Positions 47,201 through 60,080 of a DNA stretch of 64,000 nt are shown in pieces. The stretch is from NCBI GenBank assembly GCA_945910005.1, contig OX246747.1:38233530-38297529 (forward strand), written 5' to 3'. Each line of letters starts with the position of its first letter. Within the stretch, counting starts at the first letter, position 1. Both the position numbers and the translations under genes were made by a program. The DNA comes from Isoperla grammatica. Lineage: Eukaryota; Arthropoda; Insecta; Plecoptera; Perlodidae. The notes under the pieces were generated by a model. The model was not told the origin of the DNA. It made no database searches and saw only the letters and a program-made list of their open reading frames with translations.

Positions 47201-47395
47201 CTAGCATAGCTAGGTCTAGAATCTAGATACGTCCAAATATAGCCTTTACTGCTCTTACCCATTTGGTTTCCAAACTTTAGCCGTTTTGTCCCTAGATCCA
47301 GAAATTATGTTATTGTCATGGGTGACAGCAATCCCTCTCACATCCAACGTATGACCATAAAGAACACATCCTAGTTTATAAGGAGGTGAAGCCAT
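38243..47395 (-). CDS. PLAA: PLAA, p97/ubiquitin adaptor, complete twelve-exon gene
   Basis: Exons are 47259-47395, 46537-46730, 46192-46347, 45540-45762, 44886-45053, 44042-44176, 42989-43178, 42324-42549, 41339-41554, 40655-40807, 39159-39433 and 38243-38575. All are GT-AG, phases agree, total 2406 bp, 801 aa (human about 795). The start [12 protein letters not shown] is followed by seven WD40 blades to about residue 300 ([66 protein letters not shown]). The PFU ubiquitin-binding domain spans about 340-470 ([33 protein letters not shown]). A DP(L/F)TG-R/NRY(I/V)P linker follows. The PUL domain, the p97/VCP-binding armadillo-like part, is at about 550-801 and ends [14 protein letters not shown] (yeast Doa1/Ufd3) works with p97 in ubiquitin-dependent sorting and turnover. 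Introns contain several antisense LINE ends, a MITE and a 44-bp minisatellite. No defects seen. Confidence 0.96.
39975..40595. repeat. About 44-50-bp minisatellite, fourteen copies, in PLAA intron
   Basis: ATGGCCGCAATGTATTGGAG followed by CTGCAATACCTAATGTACG repeats fourteen times; variants alternate GAACATGG, GAAGATGG and GACGATGG. One unit near 40260-40290 carries an inserted GATGATGTTGATG. The last unit ends about 60 bp before the donor of exon 40655-40807. Confidence 0.95.
41690..41868 (+). mobile_element. LINE 3' end, PLAA intron
   Basis: GGAATGGCATATAGACAGG..., CTCGATACTGAAAGAGCACA, GGCTTGTCTCTATTGGTTGG and TGTCAATGTGGGCATAAGAG match 44240-44465 and 45231-45508 in order, ending in an AAG-rich tail. 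Antisense to PLAA. Confidence 0.75.
41921..41984. repeat. Three-copy 20-bp tandem repeat
   Basis: CTTCTAAAGTGGATTCAATT is repeated three times in a row in a PLAA intron. Confidence 0.9.
43671..43938. mobile_element. MITE with about 60-80-bp inverted ends
   Basis: AGGGCCCGGATTCACAAGAG at the left is complemented by CTCTTGTGAATCCGGGCCCT at the right. Pairing continues through the TTATCTCTAAGACCGGCCT block. 268 bp, in the PLAA intron between exons 6 and 7. Confidence 0.9.
44240..44465 (+). mobile_element. LINE 3' end, PLAA intron
   Basis: Begins in ...[14 protein letters not shown] coding sequence (ATAGAATGGGGTTGGCAGAG), runs through GGCTCGTCTCTATTGGTTGG to GTGGGCATAAGAGAAGAAG. More than 90 percent alike by eye to 45231-45508. 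Antisense to PLAA. Confidence 0.75.
45231..45508 (+). mobile_element. LINE 3' end, PLAA intron beside donor
   Basis: Encodes [20 protein letters not shown] then [10 protein letters not shown], a typical C-terminal zinc-knuckle-like end of a non-LTR reverse transcriptase ORF, followed by a short 3' region and AAG tail. The tail ends about 25-30 bp from the 5' splice site of PLAA exon 45540-45762. Confidence 0.8.
46950..47190. repeat. AGGCCTA-type cluster in PLAA intron 1
   Basis: Dense TAGGCCTAGG and GGGCCTAGG words of the same type as those at 33640-34770. Confidence 0.75.
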
Positions 47396-47790
47396 TCTTA
47401 TAACACTATATATTTACTGTGAACAAATACGTTGTTATGCGTACAAATATATTATTTCAGGAATTACAAATTAAATTTTGAATAACACCAGTCATCACAG
47501 TAACTACACCGGTGATACAGCTACTGTTTTGTAGGTTATGTTATCCACAGCTTTGTTGATAATGATGATGACACGCACAGCCTTGTAAACATGAAAACTT
47601 ACGCGCGTTTTTTGAACTGAGCTGAAAACATCAAACGGGACCGCAAATAATCAAAATTGATAAGATAATGATATCAAAAGGCTCCAAAAACAAGAAAAAT
47701 TCCCGTCAAACAAAGTGGATGAGATTTACTCGTGATCTTTCTGCCTGGGCCCGGGGTAGAATTTGGTCGAGGGTGACGCTGCCAGTCGTA
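47396..47790. promoter_or_regulatory. PLAA upstream region
   Basis: Sequence 5' of the PLAA ATG, expected to hold the 5' untranslated region and promoter. No TATA box or other defined element stands out. Confidence 0.4.
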
Positions 47791-48435
47791 AAGCCGCGTT
47801 CACATAAATGACTAGTGACTATTGACTATTGATTATTGACTATTGATTAGTGACTAAGAGAATTGAACCATAGGCGATACGTGCTGACGTTCACACAACT
47901 TTACTTTTGACTTATGACTCTTGACTATTGACTAACGAATTGAAGATATCTGGAAGTCATAGTTACAACCAATCACAACGTTCGCGTTCAGCCAATGAAT
48001 GTGGAGCAACGGAAGTCAATACCACTATTCAATTACTGTCAAGTGTATATTTGTTTTTGACTATTTCCGGCGAATATTATTTATTTATTATTTTTATGAA
48101 GCTGTCAAACAATAAAACATTCTTATTTTGAAAACAAATCTTCAAAACAAACAAGAAACATACAAAACCTTCACAACTTGGTTAAGCCCATCATTAAATG
48201 TTTTAACTGGTGAACAGTTACTATCGCCATACCTCGTTTTCTTCATAATGTTGCAATTTTATTATTTTGACAGCTCGTTGTTTGTCAATCAGTTTGATTC
48301 ATTTGTTCTAGGTGGCAGATCATACGTGTCAAAGAACTTAGTTGTGTAGTGTTCATATCTTTCTTTGGGTAGTCAATAATCACTAGTCAATAGTCAATAG
48401 TCAGTAATCAATAGTCATTTATGTGAATGCGGCTT
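47791..48435. mobile_element. Foldback transposon with GACTATT subrepeats
   Basis: AAGCCGCGTTCACATAAATG at the left and the complement of AAGCCGCATTCACATAAATG at the right enclose 645 bp. Inside each end, GACTATTGACTATTGATTA-type short repeats follow. No transposase frame. The structure resembles foldback DNA elements with subterminal repeats; the target duplication is unclear. Confidence 0.85.
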
Positions 48436-51400
48436 AAGAGGTGATGAAATGAGGTCCTCCTCTCAACGCCTTTGAATATGTCATTGTCTTGATGCCCTGC
48501 ATTGTTGGAGTATACTCACGTTATTCGCTTTTTTACCACTGAGAACATCCAATACATAGATATATACTGGTCGCCAAAGTGGGATTTCAATTGCTGCGAG
48601 ATGTTGTGGCAATTAAATGGTAACAGTGCAAGATGCAACTGCGGGACTGTCCTCAAACGACGCATCCTTGTCCATTTTTTCAATCACTCCCCCCCCCTTC
48701 CCTTCCCTAATGGTTGAGTATCTCAAATAATTTTATTTAAATAAAATTGTATTTGATGCAAGTTAATTGAAATTCATTTAAAAACATTTTGTCGAGTACA
48801 TACCTAGTTTTCTATGTAACAAAAGATCACGAATGCATAAGGAAATTTTGCCACCATGCCTTGCCACTAGAGTATTCAGTATAAAGTCACCTTAATCTGA
48901 GTTATCAAGATCTGACATCCAAACATCTTGTTTGTTTGCGTTTTAAATTGGTTGTAATTTAACTTTATCCGCCAACAAGGAGTGCTGGTACAAGTAATAA
49001 CACAATGCCTTGATTTGTTCAGGCTAAAGTTGCATTCTCGAAGAATCCACCTGCTAATAGTTTCAGTAGGACAAAACATATTACGGATAACGGGGATTAT
49101 GGAAATTCAGAGAATTAAAGACATTTCACGGTTTCAGATTTTTTTATAACATATACAAATACGTACACAAGCATTACTTTCGTCTATATACACACGTACA
49201 CACAAAAATACAAAATTATAACACAACAAAAATTATAATTAAATAATAAAAATAATGCAAAATGGCAGTGATTGAATAATTTTTACAAATTAAAAATATA
49301 TTATTAAACTTACAATAATATTTAGGGTTGCGCAAATCTGGACTTGGAAACTATGGGACACCTCGAAGCTGCATTAAAAAGATTTGCGAACCTCGAACCA
49401 AACCTTTTCTTTTAAGTTTGCCCAGTAATTTAATAAAACATATGTTTAACAGGAATTTATAAAGGTTCCTATCGGTTTTCAAACCGGTTTGCACATCGCT
49501 ATTACTATTATTTAGAAAATTAAGATTCTCGCAAGAATCGAGATTCGCACGCCAGATAGTGGTACGTAGCTGTGTAAGTGGCACTTTACTGCGAGATTCT
49601 TTTGTGTGAGTGAGTAGCAAACATTACGTACTTCATCCGAGATCCATACAACCTGTCATTGCCAGCCTGCACACGTTTCACGGGGAAACAATACGGAACT
49701 TGTCAGCTTGTTGAATTGTGTAAACAAATCATGAATAAATGAAATAAATATATCCTCCAAACAGGGATTAAATTTGAAGTAGGCCTGTGTAAACTAAACA
49801 GTGATTCTTTAGTTCAAATCAAGTTATATTCATGCAAAGAAAGTTCGAGTAACAAATGAAAATATCAAATAGTGGTTAAACGTAGCAAATAATTCCAAAT
49901 AATTATTACGGGAAAAATAAAATGATTTGAAGAACAAAATATTATGTAGCTTGGTTCAGCATTATTGTTTGCTTTGTTCACTGGTGCCCAGCTTGTTATT
50001 GTTTGCTGCAATTTTATTTATCTTTACTAAATATAATAGACTTTTGCCACTTACGAATAGTTCTCACTGAATTCAAAACAGTTTTCTTCACATTGTAACA
50101 AGTTTTCAAAAATGTATCATTAACAAAAACATTTCCTTTCTTTTTGAATTTAAAATAGTAGGTATTCGAATTTCGACGATTAATTATTCACAAATAACAA
50201 ATCCAAATATTTGCTCGGGGCTAGTTTGTAGCACTTTGCTGAAATTTAATTTCTCGTGACATTTCAGGTCAATTTTTCCAGAGCGACACACCAGTCTACA
50301 CAACACAACTAGTATCGACGTTTACACGGCCTTCTCCATACAACTACTAGTACAAAAAGTACACAGCAAATATTGGTTTGTTTGTACGAGACAAGTTCAA
50401 CTATTAGTTAAGCCGTTAGTTATGAATACTTCATGAGAAAGAGAGTAATAAGGATTAGTTGCGGACACTACCGATAGTTCCATAAGGTATTGTCGGTAGT
50501 TATGATCAGCAATCAACTAGATTTCTTACGTATTAGAAAGACTTAGGCGTCATACAGCTGCCAGGATGATTCGCATTTTGGACACGTCTGAAGTTTTGCA
50601 TACCATTAATTGTTAACAAACCACAATTTAAATTAGATTAATTTTAATAATTGTGAACATTCCTTGTTCTAGTTCAATAGTAACATGGATTAGAGAAAGG
50701 AATGTTTTCCTTGGGCAAATATGTACCAATATTTCAAGTGTACACATGTTGTGTGGGTGATTCACGATAAACACACAACTGTAGCATGGAAAGCTTCAGA
50801 AATGTCCGTAGATGCTTTTCGCTTAAAACAGCCGTCCAAGGCAGCCTTAAAGTCAAGTACGCGTAGGCATTTTACGTTGTAATCCGTCATCTGTCACCAT
50901 CAATGGATTTCCATCCTCTCGATAAACCTCGTCGCACGACAGAGAAGTTTATAAATACTTTCCTCCTCGTCCGGACGTCGTCGCATCGGTTAACTCGCTA
51001 CATAAATACAATACACAATAATAATAATACGTTAAGAGCAACAAAGAATAATCATTATAATCTTAGCAAAATATCCCCTTCGAGGGTGCCTCAAAAGCTT
51101 TGACTCGATTCATCCCTATCGTCTTCGCCGGAGAACTAGACACGTACGACAACGTCTTCCGTTCGGATTACCCGACCCAATACGTCGTTCCATCTTCGGA
51201 ACGTCCAAGCTGTTGGCGTTGTGTGGCAAGAATACAACCGTCAATAGTTAGTTACTGTTCTCAACTGTGAATACTAATATAATATCAAAGTTGATCCAAG
51301 TTCTGTAGGCTTACGGTAATTAATAATAATAAGACGAGTCAAAGTCGTCCGGACGTTAAACTCGACCTCATCGGAAGTGGATGCAGTTGTCCTCTATGCT

Positions 51401-51540
51401 CTTTGCTTGGCTTACACTGGAACACACGAGCAGCGAGCCGTTTTCGTTGCATCTGGGGCCGCATCGTCTCTTTCTCGTCGCGATGTATCCGAGTTTACCG
51501 TTTCGACGTCTTCGTTACAGGACATGAGAAGCGTAGGCGG
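48436..51540. other. Gene-free stretch between PLAA and ADAMTS
   Basis: AT-rich. I see no splice-supported exon and no strong repeat. Part may be the long 3' untranslated region of the ADAMTS gene, whose stop codon is at 52148. Confidence 0.5.
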
Positions 51541-52147
51541 GGCTGGGGGGGGGGGGAGCTAAGCTAAGTGTTTGTGGAATGGGGAGCGATTTTGCCGGTG
51601 GGTGTGAGTGTGCTAGGGGGGGGGGGGGGGGAAGTTCTCGGTTATTGGGACAGCTTCGGTCTTCTTGGGTCATCGCAGGCGCAGACTACTTTCCCGCTTC
51701 TTTTCCTCCTTCCTCCTTTCTTCGTAATCGTCCTTCGTCTTGATAAGCGTCGTTGTATATAAATACGAGTTAAGCCCAATAAACATTAAAAAAAAAAAAA
51801 AACAATTACACGAATCTTCCACAACGTAATACACGGCAATATATGGAACGAGACAATACTAGGGGGGGGGGGGGGCAAGAGCGACGACACGAAAACGAGA
51901 GCGCAATCACAACGAACACACGCACATTAAAAAAAAAAGGCTGTTAAATTATTATAGTAGGTATAGTATATAAATTAATATGCACATTTTCCGTCCTCTT
52001 GTTCCCTTATTCTGTTATTAAGTTCGAAAGCTCTCCCGTCTCGACCATCGTCGAGCGACGGATTGTTCCCGCGAGGGTCGGAGTTCCGTCTCCGTAGAGT
52101 CTGTCACCGCGGGGTGGGGCGTCGAACACGGGGGGGGGGGGGGGGAG
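51541..52147. repeat. Cluster of four poly-G tracts
   Basis: Runs of 13-16 G on the plus strand lie at about 51544-51556, 51616-51631, 51862-51875 and 52130-52145, just downstream of the ADAMTS stop codon. They would be poly-C in its transcript. An AATAAACATT plus poly-A run lies at about 51779-51802 on the plus strand. Confidence 0.85.
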
Positions 52148-55100
52148 TTAGGGGGGCTGCAGCCAGTCTAGTGTTAGACCGTGGCGACTGTGCGGACTAC
52201 ACGTGCCGCAGTAGCCACCGCATTTGCCGTAGATCTGCTGGTCCCTCTGGAACACAAGACAACACATGTATACACGGGCCGTGTATACATAAACGTCTGC
52301 CGTTTCATGCAGTCATGGGTGAACGTAGTTGAGTGCCACAGGTGAACATTTATTGACAAAGTGATTTTTCAGTTTACTTTTGGAGGCAACATTAGACACT
52401 CTCTGTCTATTCTTGGATTCTTACTAGATGTTCTAATTACAATTAGGCACATGCATGCCTACAACAGTTAAAACACATTACACTGTTAGAATTACTCGCT
52501 ATAATTAGCATAAAACATAATATAAGAAATTGTAGAAATAGATCAATTTAAAAGGTCACTTAAAAATTACCTAATTGAGAAGGCATATTATGAAATAAAG
52601 GAATAAAGGAATATATTCAAGAACATACTTTCAAATATTAAAATTGAACCAGTAGGCCTAGCTCGTTTTAGTTTTTCTCTGTTATAATAAATATACTTTA
52701 TTAATCTATGTAGTAGAGTATTGGCCTACATCCATATATTATATTCATAGACCTAGTATAACATAAGAGTTGTATGTAGTTTTTGTAAAATTATATTAGT
52801 TTATCTAGATGTATTAATTATAATTATGACGTGTTCCATACATCCGTGATGTGCAGTCGAAACTCGACTTAAATAAATAAATAAATATTTATAAATTAGG
52901 TTACTATATTGGTCATGCAAGCCTTAGGAAATGAGTCAACCCTAAAATTTAATATTTTAATACTTTAAAATAAAAAAAATTATATATATGATGACAGAGA
53001 AATGTTTGCCGGAAAGATTGCTTCGAGAGGAAGAGTGTGATTATAAGGACGTACCTCCTGTTTCCTGATGTCTATGGAGGGTTTGCTGCCGTGGCCCTCC
53101 CACGTTGTCAGGGCCGACACCCTGAAGGGCGTCCCTCGCAGGTCTATGCTGAACCGGCCCTGGGGACAGTTGGACTGGCTGTAGCAGTCTCCGCTCTCAG
53201 CGTAGGCCACCTTCTTGCCCTTCACCTGCCGCGCGAAGGTCGTGTCTTGCGCTGTGCACAGACAGTGTGACATGTAACACAGCGCTATTTAATAATAATG
53301 AATAATGATAAAAAAAAAAAAATCACATTTAGAGTCTACCCACTCAGTAATTAAACTGATTTGCAGTGGGGGACTTTAATTTAAAGTGACTAAACCAACC
53401 CTGTAGGCTTAGAACACCATCGACTAATGCACTACGTTCTCAGCTCAGTAAATAGGGCAACACAAGCAAATCAATTCTTTGATGGAAACCTTCCCTCTTC
53501 TAACATCTCTTCTGCATTTATCTTGTTATACAAAATTATACTGATCGGTGTTACTTGTTTATTAGAAGCTCACATGAAGAAGACTGACACAGCAGTAGAG
53601 TACAGATTACAGAATGACATCACAGAGCAGCTGTTGCACAGGTTGCTGAGTGTAAACAACACTGGGGCCTTGCATGACACATACATTATATTACACAACA
53701 TCTAGGCCTATAACATTACTCATCTACGAACGTAACTTACAGCTTAATGGATTTGATTTTCCTTTATTAACGTTTACAAGCAGACTTGATAACATCTAAC
53801 CATGTAATATTCCACAAAAATTGACTTTGAAACGTCGTTTTAAAGACATGCAAACGAAAAACATTAAAACCTCATACTAATCTTACTCTTACTTACTAAC
53901 TTTTGAGGTCATATTGTACACATTACGTTGTATTATACTATGTATATATGTATTGTCTTAATCATGAGTGACAACTTTGCATACTCGCATGTTCCTCTGA
54001 CGTGCACATGAGTGTCTTAATGAAGGCTTTATAAATAAAATAAAATAAAATAATTTTAAAGACGCGCGCAATTGCACCCGCTCGTAAGTCACCGAAGTGC
54101 AGACAGAGACGGAGACTTACTGTGCACCCTGAGCGACGTCACGTTCAGTCGTATCCTCCTGTAGACGGTGAGTCCGGCCTTCCCCTCAGCATCCAGCACG
54201 CAGGCACACTTGTCTCGCCTCAGACCCCCGTCGGGACATGAGTCTGGGACCAGCAGTCTAAGGACAGGGTTACAACCACGTTACCCCACACATTGACAAC
54301 ACTCTACAACAATTTGCCTACCCATTTAAAATCAGCTCAGAAGCTTAGTGCTTTCAAGTTCTCATTAAAAAAGTATCTGCTCACCCACCAATTCTACAGC
54401 CTGAATGAATATTTAACCTCTTCTTACCACTAGTATGGCTATTTCAGCATAATGACTTCTGATTCTAGTATAAGTCTTGAGTAGGCCTACTATTAATATT
54501 AATTTTAACTGTGATGTATACCTAACTTTAGCTAGTAATTTTATTGTTTAGACTTCTGACATGTTAACATGTAATGCATTATTGTAAGTTTAAGACAAAT
54601 ATGATATCAATGTATCGCATCAATAGATGCTAATAAATACAAATACATTCAACATGCACGGTTCCACACTCCCTGTATCTTTCTATGGTAATAACGGGAA
54701 CTATAGAAGTACAACGGCTCAATGAAGAGTCGTGTTCTACAACGGGGAAAGGAAGGTAATTAGTAGTTGGATGGTTTCACGACCCGTAGATGTGAACTGT
54801 TGTGTTGTTACTAGTTCCTGGGTTATTTCGTCGTGTCGACAACAACGCAACAGTTCGCAAGGTACGATAAGTTGCCAATAGAGACATAAAGAAGATACAC
54901 ATGCACGTTTATGGTCATAGAGCTGTTAGTTAGAGTTAGTTTGCTGAACTTTTCGAAGGTTTTGCGTGTTAAATTTCTAACTTCAAGTACATTTAATGCT
55001 AAAAAATGTAAGAATACAGTCAAGCTCACTGAAAGAACTCTCTTCTAACAAAATTCTGGATTTAACAAAGTCATTTTGATTATCCTTAAACGAAAAAATA

Positions 55101-57733
55101 CACACAACATGGAAAGTTCTTTTCTAGCAAAGTAGGGTAAGTGATAACAATTTTTGAAACTCGCTCTACCACAATTTGTGAATGAGCCTATGAGTGTATG
55201 TAAATGATGGAAGGCTGATAAATGAAATGAAAAATCAGTTTCCTCCAGGTTTGTCACATCTGGGCTGGACCGTATTAGAGATTCCGACGAGAAGCGAAAG
55301 CGTGCGTACCTCCTGTCGTAGATCTCGGCAAAGTTCCCGCTCTCGTTGTAGAGCGTGAGGAACTCGTGAGGCGAGTCCGTGTCCATGCCGTGGCAGTAGA
55401 GAGTCACGACCCGGCCGTGGACAGACAGCCGGTAGTCTCGGTCCTCTGTCGTCTTGAGCCGCTGTCGGGCCTCCAGGCAGGAGCCAAACAGACCCACACC
55501 TGCAAGCACGTCATCGCGGTAAGCTAGCTGGTACGTACAACTGACAGACAGGCGGTAGTCTTGAGCTGCTGTCGGGCCTCCAGGCAGGAGCCAAACAGAC
55601 CCACACCTGCAAGCACGTCATCGCGGTAAGCTAGCTGGTACGTACAACTGACAGACAGGCGGTAGTCTCGGTCCTCTGTCGTCTTGAGACGCTGTCGGGC
55701 CTCCAGGCAGGAGCCAAACAGACCCACACCTGCAAGCACGTCGTCACGGTAAGCTAGCTGGTACGTACAACTAAACAACGTGGCGTAATTGCACTTTCTC
55801 ATGTTTTGTTATTCTCTATTAAAGTTCTTTTAATTTTAACTGTGATGTATACCTAACTTTAGCTAGTAATTCTATTGTTTAGACTTCTCACATGGTCACA
55901 TGTAATGCATTATTGTAAGTTTTTGACAAATCTGATATCAATGTATCGCATAGATCAATGGATGCTAATAAATACAAATACATCTGTTTCACATGGGATC
56001 GTGTCAAGTTAATTCCCTCCTTCCTTACTTTTCACTTTTCACTCGCGAAACGCAGTCTGCCTCGTCACTTACCGTGCACCTTCTTCGGATTGCACTTCCG
56101 TTTCCGCTTTGGTTTCGACTCTTTGTGGCACTTGTGCTGAGGAACTTTCTTGCCCGTGTGGTGGAAACACGATATCCTTCGTATCTGGTGGCTCTTCTTG
56201 CCGCTGAACATCTGCATACACTGCAAGCACAAACAAACATTACGCACTTGTTTATTATCCATATATTATTATAGTATAGACCTAGTATAACATAAGAGTA
56301 GTAGTATGTAGTATTTGTAAAATAATATTAGTTTAAATCTAGATGTACTAATTATAATTATGACATGTTCCATACATCCGTGATGTACAGTCGGAACTTG
56401 ACTTAAATAAATAAATAAATAAAATAAATAAATTATATCGGGGGGGGGGGGAATAATGTGTAGCAATAGCTTACGACAGTAAAAAGGAAAAACCAATTCA
56501 AATACATTTTTATTGCAGTGAAATCCAGAAATAAAAATATGGTACTAGTCTCTCTTTAATTTGATATCTTATTTACCTGTGAGCTGTGTGGGAATGGGAA
56601 ACAAGATAGGAGTCACCTACTAGTATTTACAGGACTGGCATGTGAACGTGACGCAATGCCGAGCGGCATGGTGGGGGAACTTGGTTGGGAGTCCTTGGAG
56701 GAGAGACGGAGGAGTGATAGGATGTGTAATCTATATAGAGCAGCTACTAGGGGGAAAGGAGGGTGGGGGGAAATCCAGAGCAGGTTGCAAGAAGGAGTTT
56801 ATAGAGGGAGGGTGGATCATAATTGGAAGTTTCAGCGTCGGGTAGTGAGAAGTGATCTAGGTAGATTTGGTTGAGAGAATGGTTAGGGAATGGAATGAGT
56901 TACCCGAGGAGGTTGTTGAGTGCGAGTCGGTAAGGAAATTTAGAAATAGATTGAAGGATAGGAGGTGATGAGGGAGGGTGGGGTGAGGGGAGGTTTGGAT
57001 AGGTTGCCACTGGGTAGTTGTGGCCCATTTGCAGCCTTGAAGTGTTTAATCTTAATCTTAATCTTAATGAAGAGAGAGGATAAAGAAGCTTGTCTCTACT
57101 GGTTGACAAGATCCAGCATGATGGCTTAAGAAGAGGAGGAAGACAACACTAATGCCCGTATCTAAGGTAGGAGAGAGAGACTCACTGTCTGCCACTCGCC
57201 GGTCCGCCAGTGGTAGAGACTGTCGCAGGCCGGCTGATGACAGGTCTGAGACTCTAGCGGCTTGGCCTCTCCGTTGCAGACGTCCGTACGAGCGTCGTTG
57301 TGAGTCTCCAGGGAGTTGCAGACCACCGAGCGACGCTGCGAGCCCAGGCCACACGTCACAGAGCACTGAAACAACCGCGCGACATAGCACATGCAGTCTC
57401 TTTTCTTGGTCGTTAGATCTACTGTATTCAGTCAAGTATTTTAGTATTGCTCTTCCTAACAGTAAAAGGTCCTGATAGTAATACTAGTCCGTCTCTACTT
57501 TATTAATGTCAATGTAATAACAAAACACTTACCTGTACATACCTTTATTATTATTACCAACATCAATGTTTTTGTTGGTGGATATAAAATTGTTCTGCTA
57601 TGTTTATACTACTGTACTATGTATGATCACTATTATTATTCCATACTCCATGGATCATTGATTAAATATGACTTGTATGTATGTATGTACTGATGCAAAA
57701 TAGCAAGATATGCTATAATAAAGAATACTTCTT

Positions 57734-57773
<40 letters not shown>

Positions 57774-58113
57774 ATTACTTAAAAAATATATTATACCATT
57801 AACATTATGACGAGTTGTTTTTTCATAAACTAAATACTAGGAAATAACAATACAAAATATTACAATACTATAAAATACACAATGTAATATATAACACTAA
57901 GACTTGAGAGATGTTCTTACACACGTGTGACTATCGCGTGATTTGAACGTTTGCGTTTGAGCCAACTAAAAGCGTTCGTCCACCGCCGTCTAGAGAACCT
58001 CAACACAGAATGGCATGCAACACTGAAAGCAGCCAAAAGTTGACGACAACACAGAAGAAGAGTAAACTTACAAAATACACAACACAAACGGAAACTGAAT
58101 TACATGCACAGAA

Positions 58114-58151
<38 letters not shown>

Positions 58152-60049
58152 GTAGAAAGACCCAACAGAAGTAGTCACCATCTGCCTAAAGGAAAGGAAC
58201 TAGAAACAAATTAGACCACAAACTAGGGGCGTAGTAAAAAAGGAACATAGCAGAAGCCACGCACACTAAGAGAAATATAAATAAACACTGAAAAACAACA
58301 TGCACGCACAAGCAATAATATGTAGACAGGCTTAACAGAAGAAGTCACCATCCCCCTATAGGCCTATATATACTATATATATAAGAACTAGAAAGAAACA
58401 AGACCACAAACAAGGACATAGACAATTGTAAGTAAACAAAACAGAAGCCAAACTCAGAGAGAAATAACATCGATCCACAACAACACACTGAAAGCCACCT
58501 CGGAATCAGGAGAAACAGTTGCCTGTTTGGCACCATAGGACGTGGAGGAGAAATGTGGCAACCTTGCCGAGGAAAGTCGAGGAGATTTCTTTTCCATCAG
58601 TTCATACCATTTTCTGTTCTTGTTGTATACATATGTCATAGCTATAGGCTACATAAAAAAGGATTCGTACAAATACGCAATCATGAATAAATAAATAAAT
58701 AAATAAATAATAAAAGAACCAGGGAAACTGGTGGCAGGTAAATTGTAGAATGATCTAGCAAGAGGAAGAGAGACAACAGTATAGGAAGGACAAATACAGA
58801 GAAGATGAGAAGCTACACAATACAAACACAGCAGCGTAAGACAGAGCAGCAACAACCCAACCAGCAAGAGAGAGTGAGCGAGAGAGAGAAGCTAAACAAC
58901 AACGCAAGCAAAACATGGACAACCGGCCGGCGAGCGAGCGTTGTACCTCTGTCCAGTCCGAAAGGACCCACGAGTTGGGACACTGGGCGCGACGGCAGTT
59001 TCGCACCATCTTGGGGCGCGACGCGATGTCGCACCGGCCGTCTGGCGCGACACAGTCAACGGTGCGCTTGCGCGAGCCAGTGCCGCAAGACTTGGAGCAC
59101 TGCAAGAGAGAGAGAGAGAGGGTGCAACGTGCAACACAGCTGACTGACCAATCTCTGTATAATATCTTACCCAGTCCACGGTAAACACTTGGCAAGCTCA
59201 GAAATATCATTGAGTATTGTTTTGAGGTGGATTTGTAGTAGTAGTATCTACTTGTCCACAATTGAGGAATAACATTTTCATTAATTTACAAAAACTGTGT
59301 TATTTAGAGCATCTTCTTCTGTTGGCAAGACTTGTAGTTTTATTTTTTTCCATTTAAATCGGACTTAAAAAATAAAATAAATAAACGAATAAAAAAAATA
59401 GAAAAATAACACGTTAAAATCAGTTTTGAAATTGGTCAATCAACATCAACATTACAACATTGATTGCTAGATACAACAGTACATGAATAGGAAGAACATT
59501 AGCACAGCAGGTCTAACTAAACAACACGGCTTTCAGTACGGATTCGGACATTAACTAAGGAACACAATTACAGCTGCACACTTGAATCAATAATGAAAGC
59601 TAGACTGCAAAGAAGTACAAGAGGGACAACATAGCATATAGAGTACAATTGCTCATCTCTTACACGTAATATATATATATACATCTGGGCATGCTTTGCG
59701 ATACATAGAAAGCATAAACAATAAACATTGTACGCAAGGGCGAAGCTGCCGGATCAGAATGCTACATAACAGGGCATTTCTAATGCGCGATTTAGACGGT
59801 TCAATGTACCGTTCAATGTTTCTTGAATTCAATGACAAAAAAGTATCAAAATATACATGCATAATTAAACACAACAATAACTCTTCTTTTTGTGATGCCT
59901 TTTTGTCCTTGAATTCAAGGAACATTGAGCGGAACATTGAACCGTCTAAATTGGGCATATGTTGGTATGGATCTGACTGCCCATGGTCAAACTATGTGGA
60001 TGGAAGATAAGGCCTAGCTGGCCTTAATCCCGCCTTCAATAAAGACCAT

Positions 60050-60080
<31 letters not shown>

